A DNA stretch of 64,000 bases from NCBI GenBank assembly GCA_020747015.1, contig JAGTJM010000075.1, positions 62,001 to 126,000 of the forward strand, given 5' to 3'. Origin of the DNA: Pyrenochaeta sp. MPI-SDFR-AT-0127. Its lineage: Eukaryota; Ascomycota; Dothideomycetes; Pleosporales; Cucurbitariaceae. The position numbers and the translations under genes are program-made. The number at the start of each line of letters is the position of its first letter. The first letter of the stretch is position 1. This document shows, piece after piece, positions 30,089 through 42,295 of this stretch. Under the pieces are notes generated by a model, which did not search any database, was not told the DNA's origin, and saw only the letters and a program-made list of their open reading frames with translations.

Positions 30089-33000
30089 ATGCCAGGCCAG
30101 AAGAGCTCCCCGCGAAGCATCAGGCTGCGAACACTCTTCACCGCCGTGATCAAAGGCGAGAAGACCATTGACGACAGGAATGCTAGGTTGTTCCTCGAAG
30201 CAGTCTGTGACCAAGATAATAAGGCCTTATGCGTCCAGAAGATTCAAGCGAGTGATCATGGGCGTGTTGCTTTTCAAACAGCTCTCAGCTCGAGTACCGA
30301 GCTTCCCTTCCTCCAAGAATCTGTCATGGCAGTCTTTCGTTATCTTTCAGCCATGGAGCTGAAGACACTATGTGGCGGAGCAGTCTTACAACAATTGGTA
30401 ACGAGCTTTGTAGAAGCAGAGCTAGCCTGGGATGCGTTTACGGCTGCGTTCAAATCTGGTCAACTGACTGGAAACGGGGAAGAAGCCTTCTCTTTCCTCT
30501 TGCTGGAACTTCTTTCTCTACCGAAGGAGAAAGCTACTGCATTTGTGCAGTTTGCACAGGATGATACCATCAAGAAGAGGCTCTTGGAGTCGAGGAAACA
30601 GGAAGTGCGCCTACGAGCTCAACGAATTGCGCACGTTGTTGAAAATTTGAGCGCAGGACATTCGAATCGATCGACTGGGCCCAACGGACCCGGCGGACGC
30701 CACGACAACGATTTCGCCGAGTTCAACAAGATTGCGATCCTTCCGACTGCTGATGAGCTTTCAGCAAAGGATCCTTACCTCCCACGAGCTCACGAGACGA
30801 GCGTTCTCGCGCTTCGACGAGATGGACTTGCCTTTCATCTTGATGCCCAGTTTCGTCTGCTCCGTGAGGATATGGTGCGTGACATGAGGGAGGAAATACA
30901 AATGGTACAGAACATACAGAAAGGGCAGCGGAGAGCATTCTCAATCGAGCACCTCTCTCTGGTTGGAGTGCACTGCGATGGACGAAAGCCATGGACCTTA
31001 CAATTTCAGTGCATGAATGATCTTCCACAACTTCCAAAGAAGAGTGAAGCAAGTCGACGGCAGTTCCTTGAGGATAACAGAAAGTTCTTGAAGCATGAGT
31101 CGTTAGCGTGCATCATTGCAGATGATGAGGTGATCACGCTAGGTACGTTAATTCGTGAAGAGGATCTTGTAGTGATGAAGCCACCGGTTCTTTGCTTGCA
31201 GATTCCCGAGGCCAATTTGGCGAGAGCGCTGCGCTGCATCAAGGAAGCAAAAGCCATCAAACTCGTGCAGCTGAGCACTGCCTTGTTCTCTTACGCTCCT
31301 ATTCTGAAGCAGCTCAAAGAGATGAAGGAGTTGCCGTTCGAGGATGAAATTCTTCGCTGGGACCCGAAGTCGAAGCCAGAACCTCCGGCCTACCAGCTCT
31401 CATCTCACATTGTGTCTTTGGTGAGAAGTTTAATCCGTAACCCTTTCCATGATATCCAGGAGGAGCTTAAACTTCCCAGCGCCACGATACTGGACAAGTC
31501 ACAAGCTACATGCTTCATCACAGGAATGCTCAGCAGGTTGAGTATAATTCAAGGACCGCCAGGTGAGTCACTCTGAAATAGCTCCTGAGGGCTCTTCCTA
31601 ATGACAAGCAGGTACGGGAAAGTCGTTTATTGGCGCGCTGCTTGCAAAAGCTATATTCTACCATACTGATGAAAGAATTCTGATCTTGACCTATAAGCAT
31701 CATGCGCTGGACCAGTTTATCGAGGACATTCTCAAATTGGGTATTCCTAGATCCGATATAGTTCGTTTGGGATCGGCTAAGAAGGCTGCCCCATCTGTCC
31801 GAGATCTTTCAATGAAAGACGCTGCATCACTGGTACGGCTCACGCGAGAGCAATGTGACATCCTAGACTGGATAAGGAAAAAGGCTCAAGACGAGGGAGA
31901 GAGCTTGCAAGATGCGTTCTCAAGCCTGAATCAACAAGCGCCATCAAGAGATGACATTTTGGAATATCTCGAGTTTCTCACGGAGGGTCCACCTTTCTCT
32001 TCAGCCTTTAAGGTACCAACACGAAATGATGGAGTTGTGCACGTGGGAAGGAAGGGGAAAGCTATCGAGAGTACCTTCTACCTTCTAGACCGATGGTGCC
32101 GCGGCAAAGACGCTACGCCATTCAAGAGGGTAGCACAGAAGTATCCAGAGGTGTGGAATATCAAAGCTTCTGACAGGATGCAACTTCAACGGCAATGGGA
32201 AGCCGGTATCTTCACAGAGAGATTGAACGCGGTTCAATCAGCTGGCCATTGCTATAACGAGGAACTCGAGCAGATTGCATCGATATACATGGAGAGAGAA
32301 CTTACTGTCCTTCGATCAAAGCAGATCATTGCTTGCACTACTACGGCTGCGGCAAAATATGTGCGAATGCTGAGCTCCGTACGTCCCGGAGTTGTTCTCG
32401 TGGAGGAAGCGGGAGAAATACTGGAGAGCCACATTCTAACCGCATTAGGCCCGGATACGAAGCAGCTCATTCTGATCGGTGATCATAAACAACTTCGACC
32501 AAAGGCAAACTACGCACTCAGCGTAGAGAAGAATGATGGGTACGATCTGAACAGGTCTCTCTTTGAAAGGCTTGTAATACAAAGATATCCTCATCACACC
32601 TTACTTCAGCAACATCGTATGCGGCCGGAGCTGTCTCATTTCGTGAGGGACTTGACATATCCAAATCTTGTCGACGCAAACAGTACGAAGAATCGACCAA
32701 GCATCAAAGGTATACAAAACAACATCATCTTCCTAAATCATGCGCACAAAGAGGAACAGATGCAAAACGTACGCGATTGGAAAGACGGAGCGTCTCCCTC
32801 CACCAAGAGAAATCCATATGAGATACACATGGCAATCAAATGCCTGCGTTACCTTAGTCAGCAAGAGATTACTAAGCCGACGGACAAGATTGTGATCCTA
32901 ACGCCTTACCTTGGTCAACTCCATCTCCTGAGAGATGAGCTCAGCAAAGATAATGACCCGGTTCTGAACGACCTTGATTCTCACGACTTGATCCGAGCGG

Positions 33001-36000
33001 GCTTGATGCATTCTGCATCGGCGCATGTCAACAAACCTAAGATCAGGATATCTACGATAGGTGAGCCGAGGGGATTATCGCAGAGTTCGATGTACTAATA
33101 AACCACAGATAACTTCCAAGGCGATGAGAGTGAGATTGTTATTGTCTCACTGACCCGAAGCAACAGCGACGGCGAGATAGGCTTCATGTATTCTCCAGAA
33201 CGGCTGAACGTGCTTCTCTCTCGGGCCAGAAATGGGCTCATTCTCATTGGAAATGCTGACACATTCATTAGCTCTAGAAAGGGCGGACAATTATGGAAGA
33301 AGTTTATAGATATGCTCAAAGCCAGGAACCATATCTATGATGGATTACCAGTCAAATGCGAGCAGCATCCTGCACGGCTTGCTATCCTCCGTTCCCCAGA
33401 ACAGTTTGATAAAGATTGCCCAGATGGTGGGTGTAGGGAGCTTTGGTAAGGTTAATGATCAACATCAAAATCTCTGCTAACTCAAATAGTGGCGCACTCT
33501 TGAAATGCAACGTGCACCAGTGTCCAAGAAGCTGCCACTATCGTACCGATCACTCGCAAATGAGCTGCAACAAAGTTGTTGATGTCAAGTGTCCAACAGG
33601 ACATGTGCAAAAGGAGAACTGTGGAGAGAATCTACAGACGAAATGCAAAAAATGTCATACTGAAGACGAACGGGACGAGGAGATTTTGAGGAGGGACATG
33701 GAGCTTCAGGACAAACGATTGAGAGCTCAAGTGAAGCATGATATGGATATTGCGGCGCTTGATATGCAGATACGGAAGACGAGAGAGGAGGCCGAGGACG
33801 CGAAGACTGCGCAGGAAAGAGCACATGCACTGTTGCAGAAGAAGCGCGACTTGGAAGCTGCTCAACTTCAGGTATCGAAGCAGGCTTCGCAAACAACTTC
33901 CAAGGCTACGAGTTCTTCGACAGCAAGCTCACAACCTACAAGGCCTTCCCCAACTACAAAGAATTCCTCTACTGAGAAGAACGGTAAAGCCCCACAGCAG
34001 CCGGGTACACAGAGCTCGGCTCCTTCGGCATCATCTTCTCCGACACCAATCGTTCACAAAGTGGGCCCCTCGGAGCTGGAATGGGAGCGGCAAAAGAGGG
34101 TGGATGGAGCGAGGAATGCTGCAATTGATGACTTGATGGCGCTCACCGGATTAGAAGGAGTCAAGGAGAAATTCCTCGACATCAAGGCGAAGATTGAGAC
34201 GGTTGAAAGACAACAGGTTGATATGAAGAAAGAACGAATGGGAATGGTGATGCTCGGCAATCCCGGCACAGGTAGGTTACAATGGATGTCGAATGCTCTT
34301 GCTGACAAGTAGTAGGCAAGACGACCGTGGCGCGCATATATGCGCGATTTCTCGCCTCTGTGAAGGCGTTACCAGGGAGTGAGTATGTGGAGATCACAGG
34401 CTCTGGACTTGCCAATGAAGGCGTTGCTGGTGCGAAGAAGAAGATCGATGGGCTCGTGAAGGCTGGTGGCGGCGTCTTCTTCATCGATGAAGCGTATCAG
34501 CTTGCGTCCGGAAACAACTTTGGGGGAAAGAATGTACTTGATTTCATCCTGGCAGAAATTGAAGAGCGAAGGGGGACCATTGCCTTCATCCTTGCGGGAT
34601 ATGTGAAAGAGATGGAGAAGTTCTTCGAACATAATCCCGGATTCGACAGTCGAATGCCTCATAGACTTACTTTCGCTGATTACTCTGACCAAGAACTACT
34701 GACCATGCTGAACGCTATGGTCAAGAAGAATTATAACGACCGGGCCACTCTTGAAGATGGTGGTTATGGCTTGTACGCAAGGATACTGATCAAACGTCTT
34801 GGAAGAAGGCGAGGAACGGAGGGATATGGAAATGCGCGTGCTTTGGAGAACGAATGGGGCCGCGTCACAGAACGCCAAGCTTCCAGGCTAAGAAAGGAGC
34901 GTGTCGCTGGAGGTTCACCGGACGACTTGTTGTTCATGAAAGAGGATCTTATAGGGCTAGAACCCCGCGGAGCAGTAAGAGACAGTGCTGCATGGAAAGA
35001 GCTTCAATCTTTGGTAGGACTGGAAAAGGTCAAATATTCAGTGAAGGCGCTTGTTGATGCCATTCAACGGAACTATCACAGGGAGCTGAAAGAACTAGAG
35101 CCACTTGGGTTTACACTTCATCGTGTATTTCTTGGTTCTCCCGGCACAGGGAAAACAACGGTCGCCAAGCTATACGGCTCTATATTGGCGGATATGGGTT
35201 TACTCTCAAAAAAAGAAGGTACCTAACCGTGCAACTTCACCACACAGTTAAGTGCCGACTATTGAGTATAGTCGTCTTCAAAAATCCTTCTGATTTTATA
35301 GGATCGGTGGTAGGAGGATCGGAGGAAATTACGAAAAAGATCTTGAAATCTGCGGCAGGAAAGGTACTCGTAATCGATGAAGCCTACGGTCTTGATGCTG
35401 GTGGGAGAGTTGGCGGTGGTCAAAAGGATCCTTTCAAGACTGCCGTCATTGACACCATCGTTGCTGAGGTGCAAAACACTCCGGGCGAAGACTTATGTGT
35501 TCTCCTACTGGGTTACCAGGAACAAATGGAGGACATGATGAACCACTCGAATCCGGGTTTTGCGAGGCGGTTCAGACTTTCTGACGCGTTCTATTTCGAT
35601 GACTTTAGCGATGCAGATTTGATGCGTGTACTTGATTACAAGCTCAAAAAACAAGGATTGAAGGCAACAGAGGATGCGAAGCGAGTTGCGATCGAGGTCC
35701 TAGCCCGGGAGCGAGATCGGCCCAATTTTGGCAATGCTGGAGCTGTGGAGAACATCATCTCTCGCGCAAAAGAACTCGAACAGAAGCGAACTTCTGCCGC
35801 TGGGCCAGACAGCATTGATCCGGACATCACTTTCTTGCCTCAAGACTTTGATGAAAACCATGACAGAGCAAGTGGTGCTGACGTCAGTTGCAGAGATTTG
35901 TTTGCCGATATTGTTGGATGTGAGGGACTCATTGTCCAGCTCGAGAAATATCAACAAATCGCCAAGAACATGAAAGCTCATGGGAAAGACCCTAGATCTC

Positions 36001-37419
36001 AGATTCCGTTCAACTTCCTCTTCAAGGGCCCTCCAGGTAACATAGACACCCCGCAAAGGTCATATCCAAGCTCTTTACTGACTCAATATTTGGATAGGAA
36101 CTGGAAAGACAACAGTTGCGCGGAAGGTTAGCCAGCTGTACTATCACATGGGAATCCTTGGATCGAGCTATTACACCGAGTGCTCTGCGTCCGATCTCAT
36201 AGGCCAATATGTTGGACAGACTGGGCCAAAGACGCAGGGAAAGTTGACTGAAGCCTTGGGTCGTGTCTTGTTCATTGACGAAGCATACCGTTTTTGCGAC
36301 GGCGGGTTTGGCAAGGAAGCCATAAACGAACTGGTCGATTGTTTGACAAAAGGGAAATATATAGGAAAGATCGTCGTGATTCTTGCCGGTTATACTCATC
36401 AGATTGATGAGCTCTTACTGATCAATCCCGGCCTGTCTAGTCGCTTTCCAGAGGAAGTGGTCTTCGAGAATATGGACCCGAAGAACTGCCTTGAGCTCTT
36501 GGAACGCGAGATCAAGAAACAGGAGATTACCATCACGCCCCCGATGGACCGCATTTCGCCTGCTGAACGCCAGCAAATGCTTGATATCTTTATGGAGCTT
36601 TCCAAACTACAGTCATGGGGAAATGGTCGGGATGTGAAGAACCTCGCCAAGAATATCTGCTCCGACGCTTTTGCTGGTAACACATCATCGGGGCTAAGAG
36701 TGAGCGCTGCCGACATGATACGACACCTAGAGCAGATGTTCAAGTCGCAAAAGGCTAGGAACTCGGCCCGAAAAGACTCTCTGAGCCCCGACAGCGTATC
36801 TGGGCCTAATGATTTACCTACCCTCACTCAAGGCCCACCGAAGGCTCCTACGATCGCAACTTCCATCGCGTCGAAGGCCAAATCGACCGAGCCAGGCCCC
36901 TCTGACGAGGACGAGCTAGGTGCCAGACCTATCCTAACGAGCTCTACGAGATCCTCATCCCAACGTGACCCAGGAGTATCTGACGAGATATGGCAACAAT
37001 TGCAGAAGAACATAGTAGAAGAGGCAGCTCTGAAAGAAGCCGAAGAGATGTTCCTCGCCGCCTTACAGCGCGAACACAGCGCCCAAAGAGAAGCCGAAGA
37101 AGCCCAGTTCGAAGAAATTCGACGCTTAGAAGAAGAGAAGCGTATCGCGGACGAAGAGCGCCGCAAGCAGATCGAAGAAGAGCTGCGAGAAGAGAAAAGG
37201 CGAATCGAGGCCGCATTGAAGGCAAAGAGGGATGCAGAGGAGAAATTGCGAAGAGCTCGAGAAGAGGCAGAAAAGAAAAGGAGGGAAGAGTTGGCAATTC
37301 AGAAGAAGATTCGAGATATGGGAATTTGTCCAGCGGGGTTTAGATGGTATAAAGAGGGAAGTGGTTACCGCTGCGGTGGGGGATCTCATTATCTTAGCAA
37401 TTCCCAGCTTGGAATTTGA
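30089..37419 (+). CDS. ZNFX1-like SF1 helicase fused to NFX1 finger and three CbbX-like AAA+ modules
   Basis: Seven exons (30089-31562, 31612-33060, 33109-33445, 33490-34271, 34316-35218, 35272-36036, 36098-37419) join to 2,343 residues. Residues 1-480 are an N-terminal region. The SF1 helicase follows: GPPGTGKS (about 488), VLVEEAGEILES (motif II), LILIGDHKQLRPK, DNFQGDESEIVIVS and NVLLSRARNGL. An NFX1-type zinc finger (CRELCGALLKCNVHQCPRSC) lies near 1083-1110, then a coiled, Ser/Thr-rich linker. Three AAA+ modules of the CbbX/SpoVK type have Walker A near 1342, 1625 and 1900 and Walker B FFIDEAY, LVIDEAY and LFIDEAY. A charged coiled coil (about 2190-2310) and a short Cys-containing tail close the protein. 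ZNFX1-type helicases work with Argonautes in animals; a similar role here is inference. Gene prediction could split it, but every exon join keeps frame. Confidence 0.9.
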
Positions 37420-37457
37420 TATTGGAACGATCTGGGTCTGGAGGTTGCTTTTGCTCG

Positions 37458-37458
<1 letters not shown>

Positions 37459-37512
<54 letters not shown>
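37459..37512. repeat. (ACT)18 microsatellite
   Basis: Eighteen perfect ACT units lie 40 bp after the helicase stop, probably in its 3' untranslated region. Confidence 0.97.
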
Positions 37513-39438
37513 GGGCTAATGCGCTCCAGAACTTTGTTAAACTTCCGTAGCATGGCACAAGACATAGTTGCAGAGACTGAGACTATGCTATGGCTAGGAG
37601 CTACTCTGGATTGCGAGGGCAAGTGACCGGTTCACAATTGCACTTCAGCAGCTAGTTGACGATATTACATTTACGCGGCGAGGGGCATCTTTTCTGAAAA
37701 TTATGGTCAGAACGAATCCGTTTTGAGAGTGCCCTGTGCGTTCTAAAATGCAGGGGTCTAATCGATTTGCTTGCCTCGACATATCGATTAGAGATATGTA
37801 ACCCGCTCGAACCCAATGTAAACTTACAGAACTGGCAACTACATACGCTGCATAGCAAACGCACGCATATTACGCCACACACGCATCCCAATCGGGTTTA
37901 AAGTTGCCTTGCAGGTTTAGAACCTGCAATCAACAGCCCCTCCTTTCGCTACGTAATTATTGATTTCAGTCCGCTTCAATGTACGGCTATTGACCTTGTT
38001 AGGGCCCACATCGACTAACGCTTCCATCACTAACGCAAGTTATTCACCAGCCCGTGCCGAACTGAATGGCCACTCTCGTGTCCCTAAAGCAGGCTCTTCG
38101 GCAGGAAGTTAACGCAGAGGATTCGTCCCTAACTGTGAGCCGAATGCTGCGCCTTCAACCCGGTTCACACGGGTGGTAAATTGCGGTTGACCTAGGTTAC
38201 AAGTTGTTTTATGGCTAGATGCAAGTTGCGTAATCGTAGCACGAGAGAGACGTTGGCGATTTCGAAATACTGTGTGATGCCTATCTCTGCTTCTTCATGC
38301 AGCCATCGCTTTTCCTCGATCTGGCTTCAGCGTCATGCCCACGCTATCGCCCTTATTGTTGTAGCTGCTTCTTCTTTTGTAATCCTCAATGCGATACCAC
38401 TCCCTCTGGCGGTTTAACACCGGACTCATTTCATTGCATTGTGCATCTGTGAACAGCCATAGCCACAAACGTGATTGGCTTGACATTGCAGGGCAGCAAG
38501 CCAAGGCGAGCTGAGCGGATGCCCCCTCCGTTCAGTTTACTATTCTCCATAATCGAACATATATCACTACAGCTCGTTCATACTCCGTACGATACGAAGC
38601 CCTCAGTACTATCTAAGCAAGTTTCGCACGGGCTAGGAGCTCATCGCAAATTACCGACAACGGCCCCCTTCAGTTGAGCAGCCTCTAAGAATTGGGATAC
38701 AAGGACCACCCGAGTCCATCAAAAGCTTCTTCTGAACATATCGTGGTATAAGATGTGCTTTCTCACAGCCGGGAGGGCTATAGTTCGCAAGACTTACACG
38801 CCAGACTTTGTAAAAGCAAGAAGCGCGTAATATAGTTGATGGTGCTCTGGAGGACGAAGAGCATTGGAAAAGATCGCAATTGTTGGAACAGTTCTTTCGC
38901 TTACTTGCACCTCTTTGGTCTTTGGCTTAGGCGCACTCCACTCTAGCGCAGAACTCTTGCGTTTATGGCCACTTGTTACCCTGCTCTCGGCCGCTTTCTC
39001 ATTTGGTCTCAGCTGCTGGACCGTAAGGTCAACGAAAATGGTGCTAGAAACCTGGAAGAGCTACTAAAGTAGCTCGCATTTTGATAAAGGATGAATCTGT
39101 TGTTCTAGAGACAAGGATGATCTGGCTATATGACATACAGTGTGCATTTGCACCAACTTCATTGTGTGAGCCACATAGAAGGATGAGAGGCAGACTATCA
39201 ACTGTTCTAAAAGCGTAGCGAATTTCCATACGAGCAGCACTCTAGATGATACAGGCAATTATTTCTAGGTGGGAAGAATAGATTGATGTAGGCCTTGCCC
39301 ATATCCTGGACTCTTCTTTCGGTTTTAGGCCAAACCGATGATGTATCCTCGACAGGGCTGGTGGTCAGTTGGTTAATCGACTATAACTATATATTTGCAT
39401 CTAGTATCCTGATTGGTGGTTTTGGGTGCACCATGTGT
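37513..39438. other. Long spacer, no gene recognised
   Basis: Nearly 2 kb without a supported gene. A short hydrophobic frame near 38864-39067 (two membrane-like segments, no ATG at its start) overlaps a second partial frame reading EDEEHWKRSQLLEQFF; either could be a decayed fragment. I cannot assign them. Confidence 0.35.
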
Positions 39439-41404
39439 CTAACCAATGAGACTCAGTAGTCCCGAAGAGCCCTTGGGCAGTCTCAAAATGTCACTCAGCT
39501 GAATTGTTTCGAGGTTGAACAATTCATGCTGTCGAAACGGGCCAACAACCAGAGCCTCAACCATGGGGGAAACCGCGGCACTGAAGTCTCGAAGAATGCT
39601 GCCCTGCGACTTGTCGAGAAGCGTGACGAAGTCCCCGAAGACAGAGTCAGTAAGCTTGGTTATCCTTAGACTTGTCAGTACGATTAGAAGTCTTGCTTTC
39701 GCTGAACTCACATGTAATCTGAAATGCCAAAATCCAACTGTCCCGTGATGCCACGGTCTGGCATGAGGCCTAGTATGCCTTTGCCGAACGTCCTTTCCAC
39801 AATATGGAGCCGTTGGCCAAGCTTGCGTAGATCTGTAACCATCCTGTATTTGGTCTTGTATACGTCTGAATCAGTTCGTATGTCAGGGAATAATTCAGCC
39901 ATCATTTTCACCGTTACTTCTGCTTCAGCGCTGTTCGATGGGTTTCCAGACTTGGTTTGGGCCATTTCAAAATTATGTGGCGTTGTCAACACGAAACCGC
40001 AACTCGACCGTGTTGTGAGCCCCCCACTCTCTCTGAACAATTCAAGGACATGATGCCGTCGAAGTAGCTGGAAGTGAACGATGTGTCGATCTAAATTCTG
40101 GATCAGAGTAAATCGTTCAGCTTTAGAAAGCTTAGCTTCGGAGTGCAATGCCATGAACCTTTCTTCGGCTTTCGATTTCTGAAGTACTTCTTGCAAAACA
40201 GCTATTGAATGGGGACTGGCAATATATACCAGAATCTTGGCAAGCGTGTCCATTTTTGCTTCGCACAAATCTCGTATCGCCGCTCGTATGACCGGTGTGA
40301 AAAAGGTTTCTTCTGGAGGGAGACACCCGTGCTCTTTACACCTCCTAGCTTCCTCTGAAAGATATGTAGCTAATGAATCGTTCCAGATTTGGAGGTTGTC
40401 GCTATCTAGAGACTTCTTCTTTCTCACAATCCTGGGCATACTTGGGGCTTTTCGTTTGATTACAGATCGATGATTTACTTGCTGATCGTCAGTTAGATCC
40501 TGACTTGATTCTTCTTGGTCGTCCAGCCCTTGACTCAAATCTCGACTTTCGCTTGGGGATAAATAGTCGACCGAACGCTCTAGGTCCAGGTTCTCGCTGG
40601 GATCATCGTTATGTAGGGGTAGATTAAGCCGGTCTTGACTGGATCCTGTGACTGAGATGTTTGTTGCGTGTACTCCTCCACAACTACGTGATTCAACAGA
40701 CTGGGTAGAGGTGAGAGCGATTGTTGGTTGGATCTGCTCGCTCGGATCAGGTAAAGAGGTACCATCAATCCCACCGCCGAGTAGCGCCTTTGCAAAGGAA
40801 GTCACATCGGGTAATTTCGACACCTCACGCAGTGATAACATCTTCGGGTCAATTGTTTGATCAGGTTTGTTGAAGACACTGACAGGCACCCAAAAGTCAG
40901 CTTAATGTGACGTGGATAGCGATATAAACTGACCCTAGACGCTGCATCACCCCCAAAACAACGGCTATGGTTCCTTCGCAGTCGAGAAAAACAGCCCCTA
41001 TTATTGCATTTACAGCTTTTTCAAGTACACTTGAAGATTTTGCGCCTTCTTTCTTACTGTACTTGATGCACATATCGATCCCAGTGCGTCCCGCAACCGC
41101 TGCGCGTTGTTTAATACTGCTCAAGCTGCATTTGAAATCGTTCGTGTGATCTTGTATGTCAATCATGTCCTATATTTGAATCAAACTACACAAGCTCACC
41201 TCTGTTAGCCTGTATTTCATATCCGAGATAGACGAACAGAAATTCAGTGAGGGCGGTTCCGAACTGCGCTAATTTCCTGTTGCCGTCCCAATCCTCTTCC
41301 ACAGCGCCAGCCGCCGTAAGTGCTTTGAACAACAGGCTGCGTTTGGATTGGAATGTATATCCGATGACATGTTCGACCATCTGAACATGTTGTTCTGTAG
41401 CCAT
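39439..41404 (-). CDS. RNase III-like domain protein with long C-terminal extension
   Basis: Four exons (41404-41200, 41150-40934, 40878-39712, 39670-39439) joined across introns of 49, 55 and 41 bp give 606 residues. The N-terminus resembles an RNase III fold: VEHVIGYTFQSKRSLLFKAL, DGNRKLAQFGTALTEFLFVYLG, and in exon 2 KSSSVLEKAVNAIIGAVFLDCEG, which matches the family's second motif. The classical ERLEFLGDA signature is replaced by NRKLAQFGTALTE, so most of the acidic metal ligands are missing and cleavage activity is doubtful. The C-terminal 440 residues are mostly unassigned, with an acidic Ser-rich part and a KRKAPSMPRIVRKKKS nuclear-signal-like stretch. It may be an RNA-binding pseudo-enzyme. 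A relic of the same family lies at 24496. Confidence 0.75.
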
Positions 41405-41782
41405 TGCTAGCAGGATTAGCGTGTGATCACTGTGGTGCGCTGCTTTGCTATATATCGAGATCGAAAGCACATGAAAGAAAGGGTTATGATTCTGTTATGC
41501 TTAGGTCTTCGTTGATTTGCCGGCTCTTTGGGAGTTGTCGCAAGTCACTAGTTCTCTAAAGTCTTCGCCGTGGCGGGGAAGACTTTTTGATGACCTAGAC
41601 AAGATCTGAATGTGCCATTACGAACCGTTATCTAATGTGCAGCATCCACAAGTAGATGATCATCGGTGAATCTAGCTTGTTACTAATATGTGGCTGTCGT
41701 ATGAACGCTGTCGCCTCTACTACTTTTTGGCTGAGGTGTTACAGTCTACGGCAAAGGGTCTGGTTGCCCACCCAATGAGCTG
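41405..41782. other. Upstream region of the RNase III-like gene
   Basis: Only a TATATAG-like run near 41447-41457 stands out, about 45 bp before the ATG. Confidence 0.35.
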
Positions 41783-42163
41783 TTAAGATGACTCTTCCCA
41801 ACAGAAAACTATGCGCCAATGAGAAACCTGTCGATAGTGACACCACTCGATCAGTACCACGTTGATGGAGGCTGTCATGGGATTCTTACTGGTCGAACCG
41901 TACCGCGTGTCGGGTACTGGGTTTTCAAGGATAATTGCGTGGGTAGATCCTACGCAAGCTAACGAACTCTCTTTACTGCCATCGGCATAGTGCATTGCCA
42001 ATGCCTGGTTCACCCAAGTCTTGATGATACTCAGACCGTTGCGTGAGCCGCACCAATGTCCCGCTGCTGTAGCAGTAGCCCTTTGACGAATTAGAACACC
42101 GAACGGCTTACCATACAAATCCATCCTCTTTGCAGGTTTATTCCACCTTGAAATGGGGGGCAT
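41783..42163 (-). CDS. Possible hypothetical protein, 126 residues
   Basis: An ATG-initiated minus-strand frame (MPPISRWNKPAKRMDLYG) runs to 41783. No signal peptide, membrane segment or known motif is seen. It could be a chance frame or a fragment of a larger gene. Confidence 0.25.
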   Translation of the reverse strand: MPPISRWNKPAKRMDLYGKPFGVLIRQRATATAAGHWCGSRNGLSIIKTWVNQALAMHYADGSKESSLACVGSTHAIILENPVPDTRYGSTSKNPMTASINVVLIEWCHYRQVSHWRIVFCWEESS

Positions 42164-42295
42164 TGAAGCTTCATAATATAGTGAAATATGTCCTCTGGTT
42201 TTAATGTTCGTTACGAATGTAGAAATATTCAGACATGCTACTTATGCAGCTTTAGTTGCGAAATTCTATTGAGTGTCGATAATGACTTCTAATGC

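Noticed and set aside
37232..37622. Frames ending in poly-Leu or poly-Val
   Set aside because: Shadows of the helicase C-terminus running into the ACT microsatellite.
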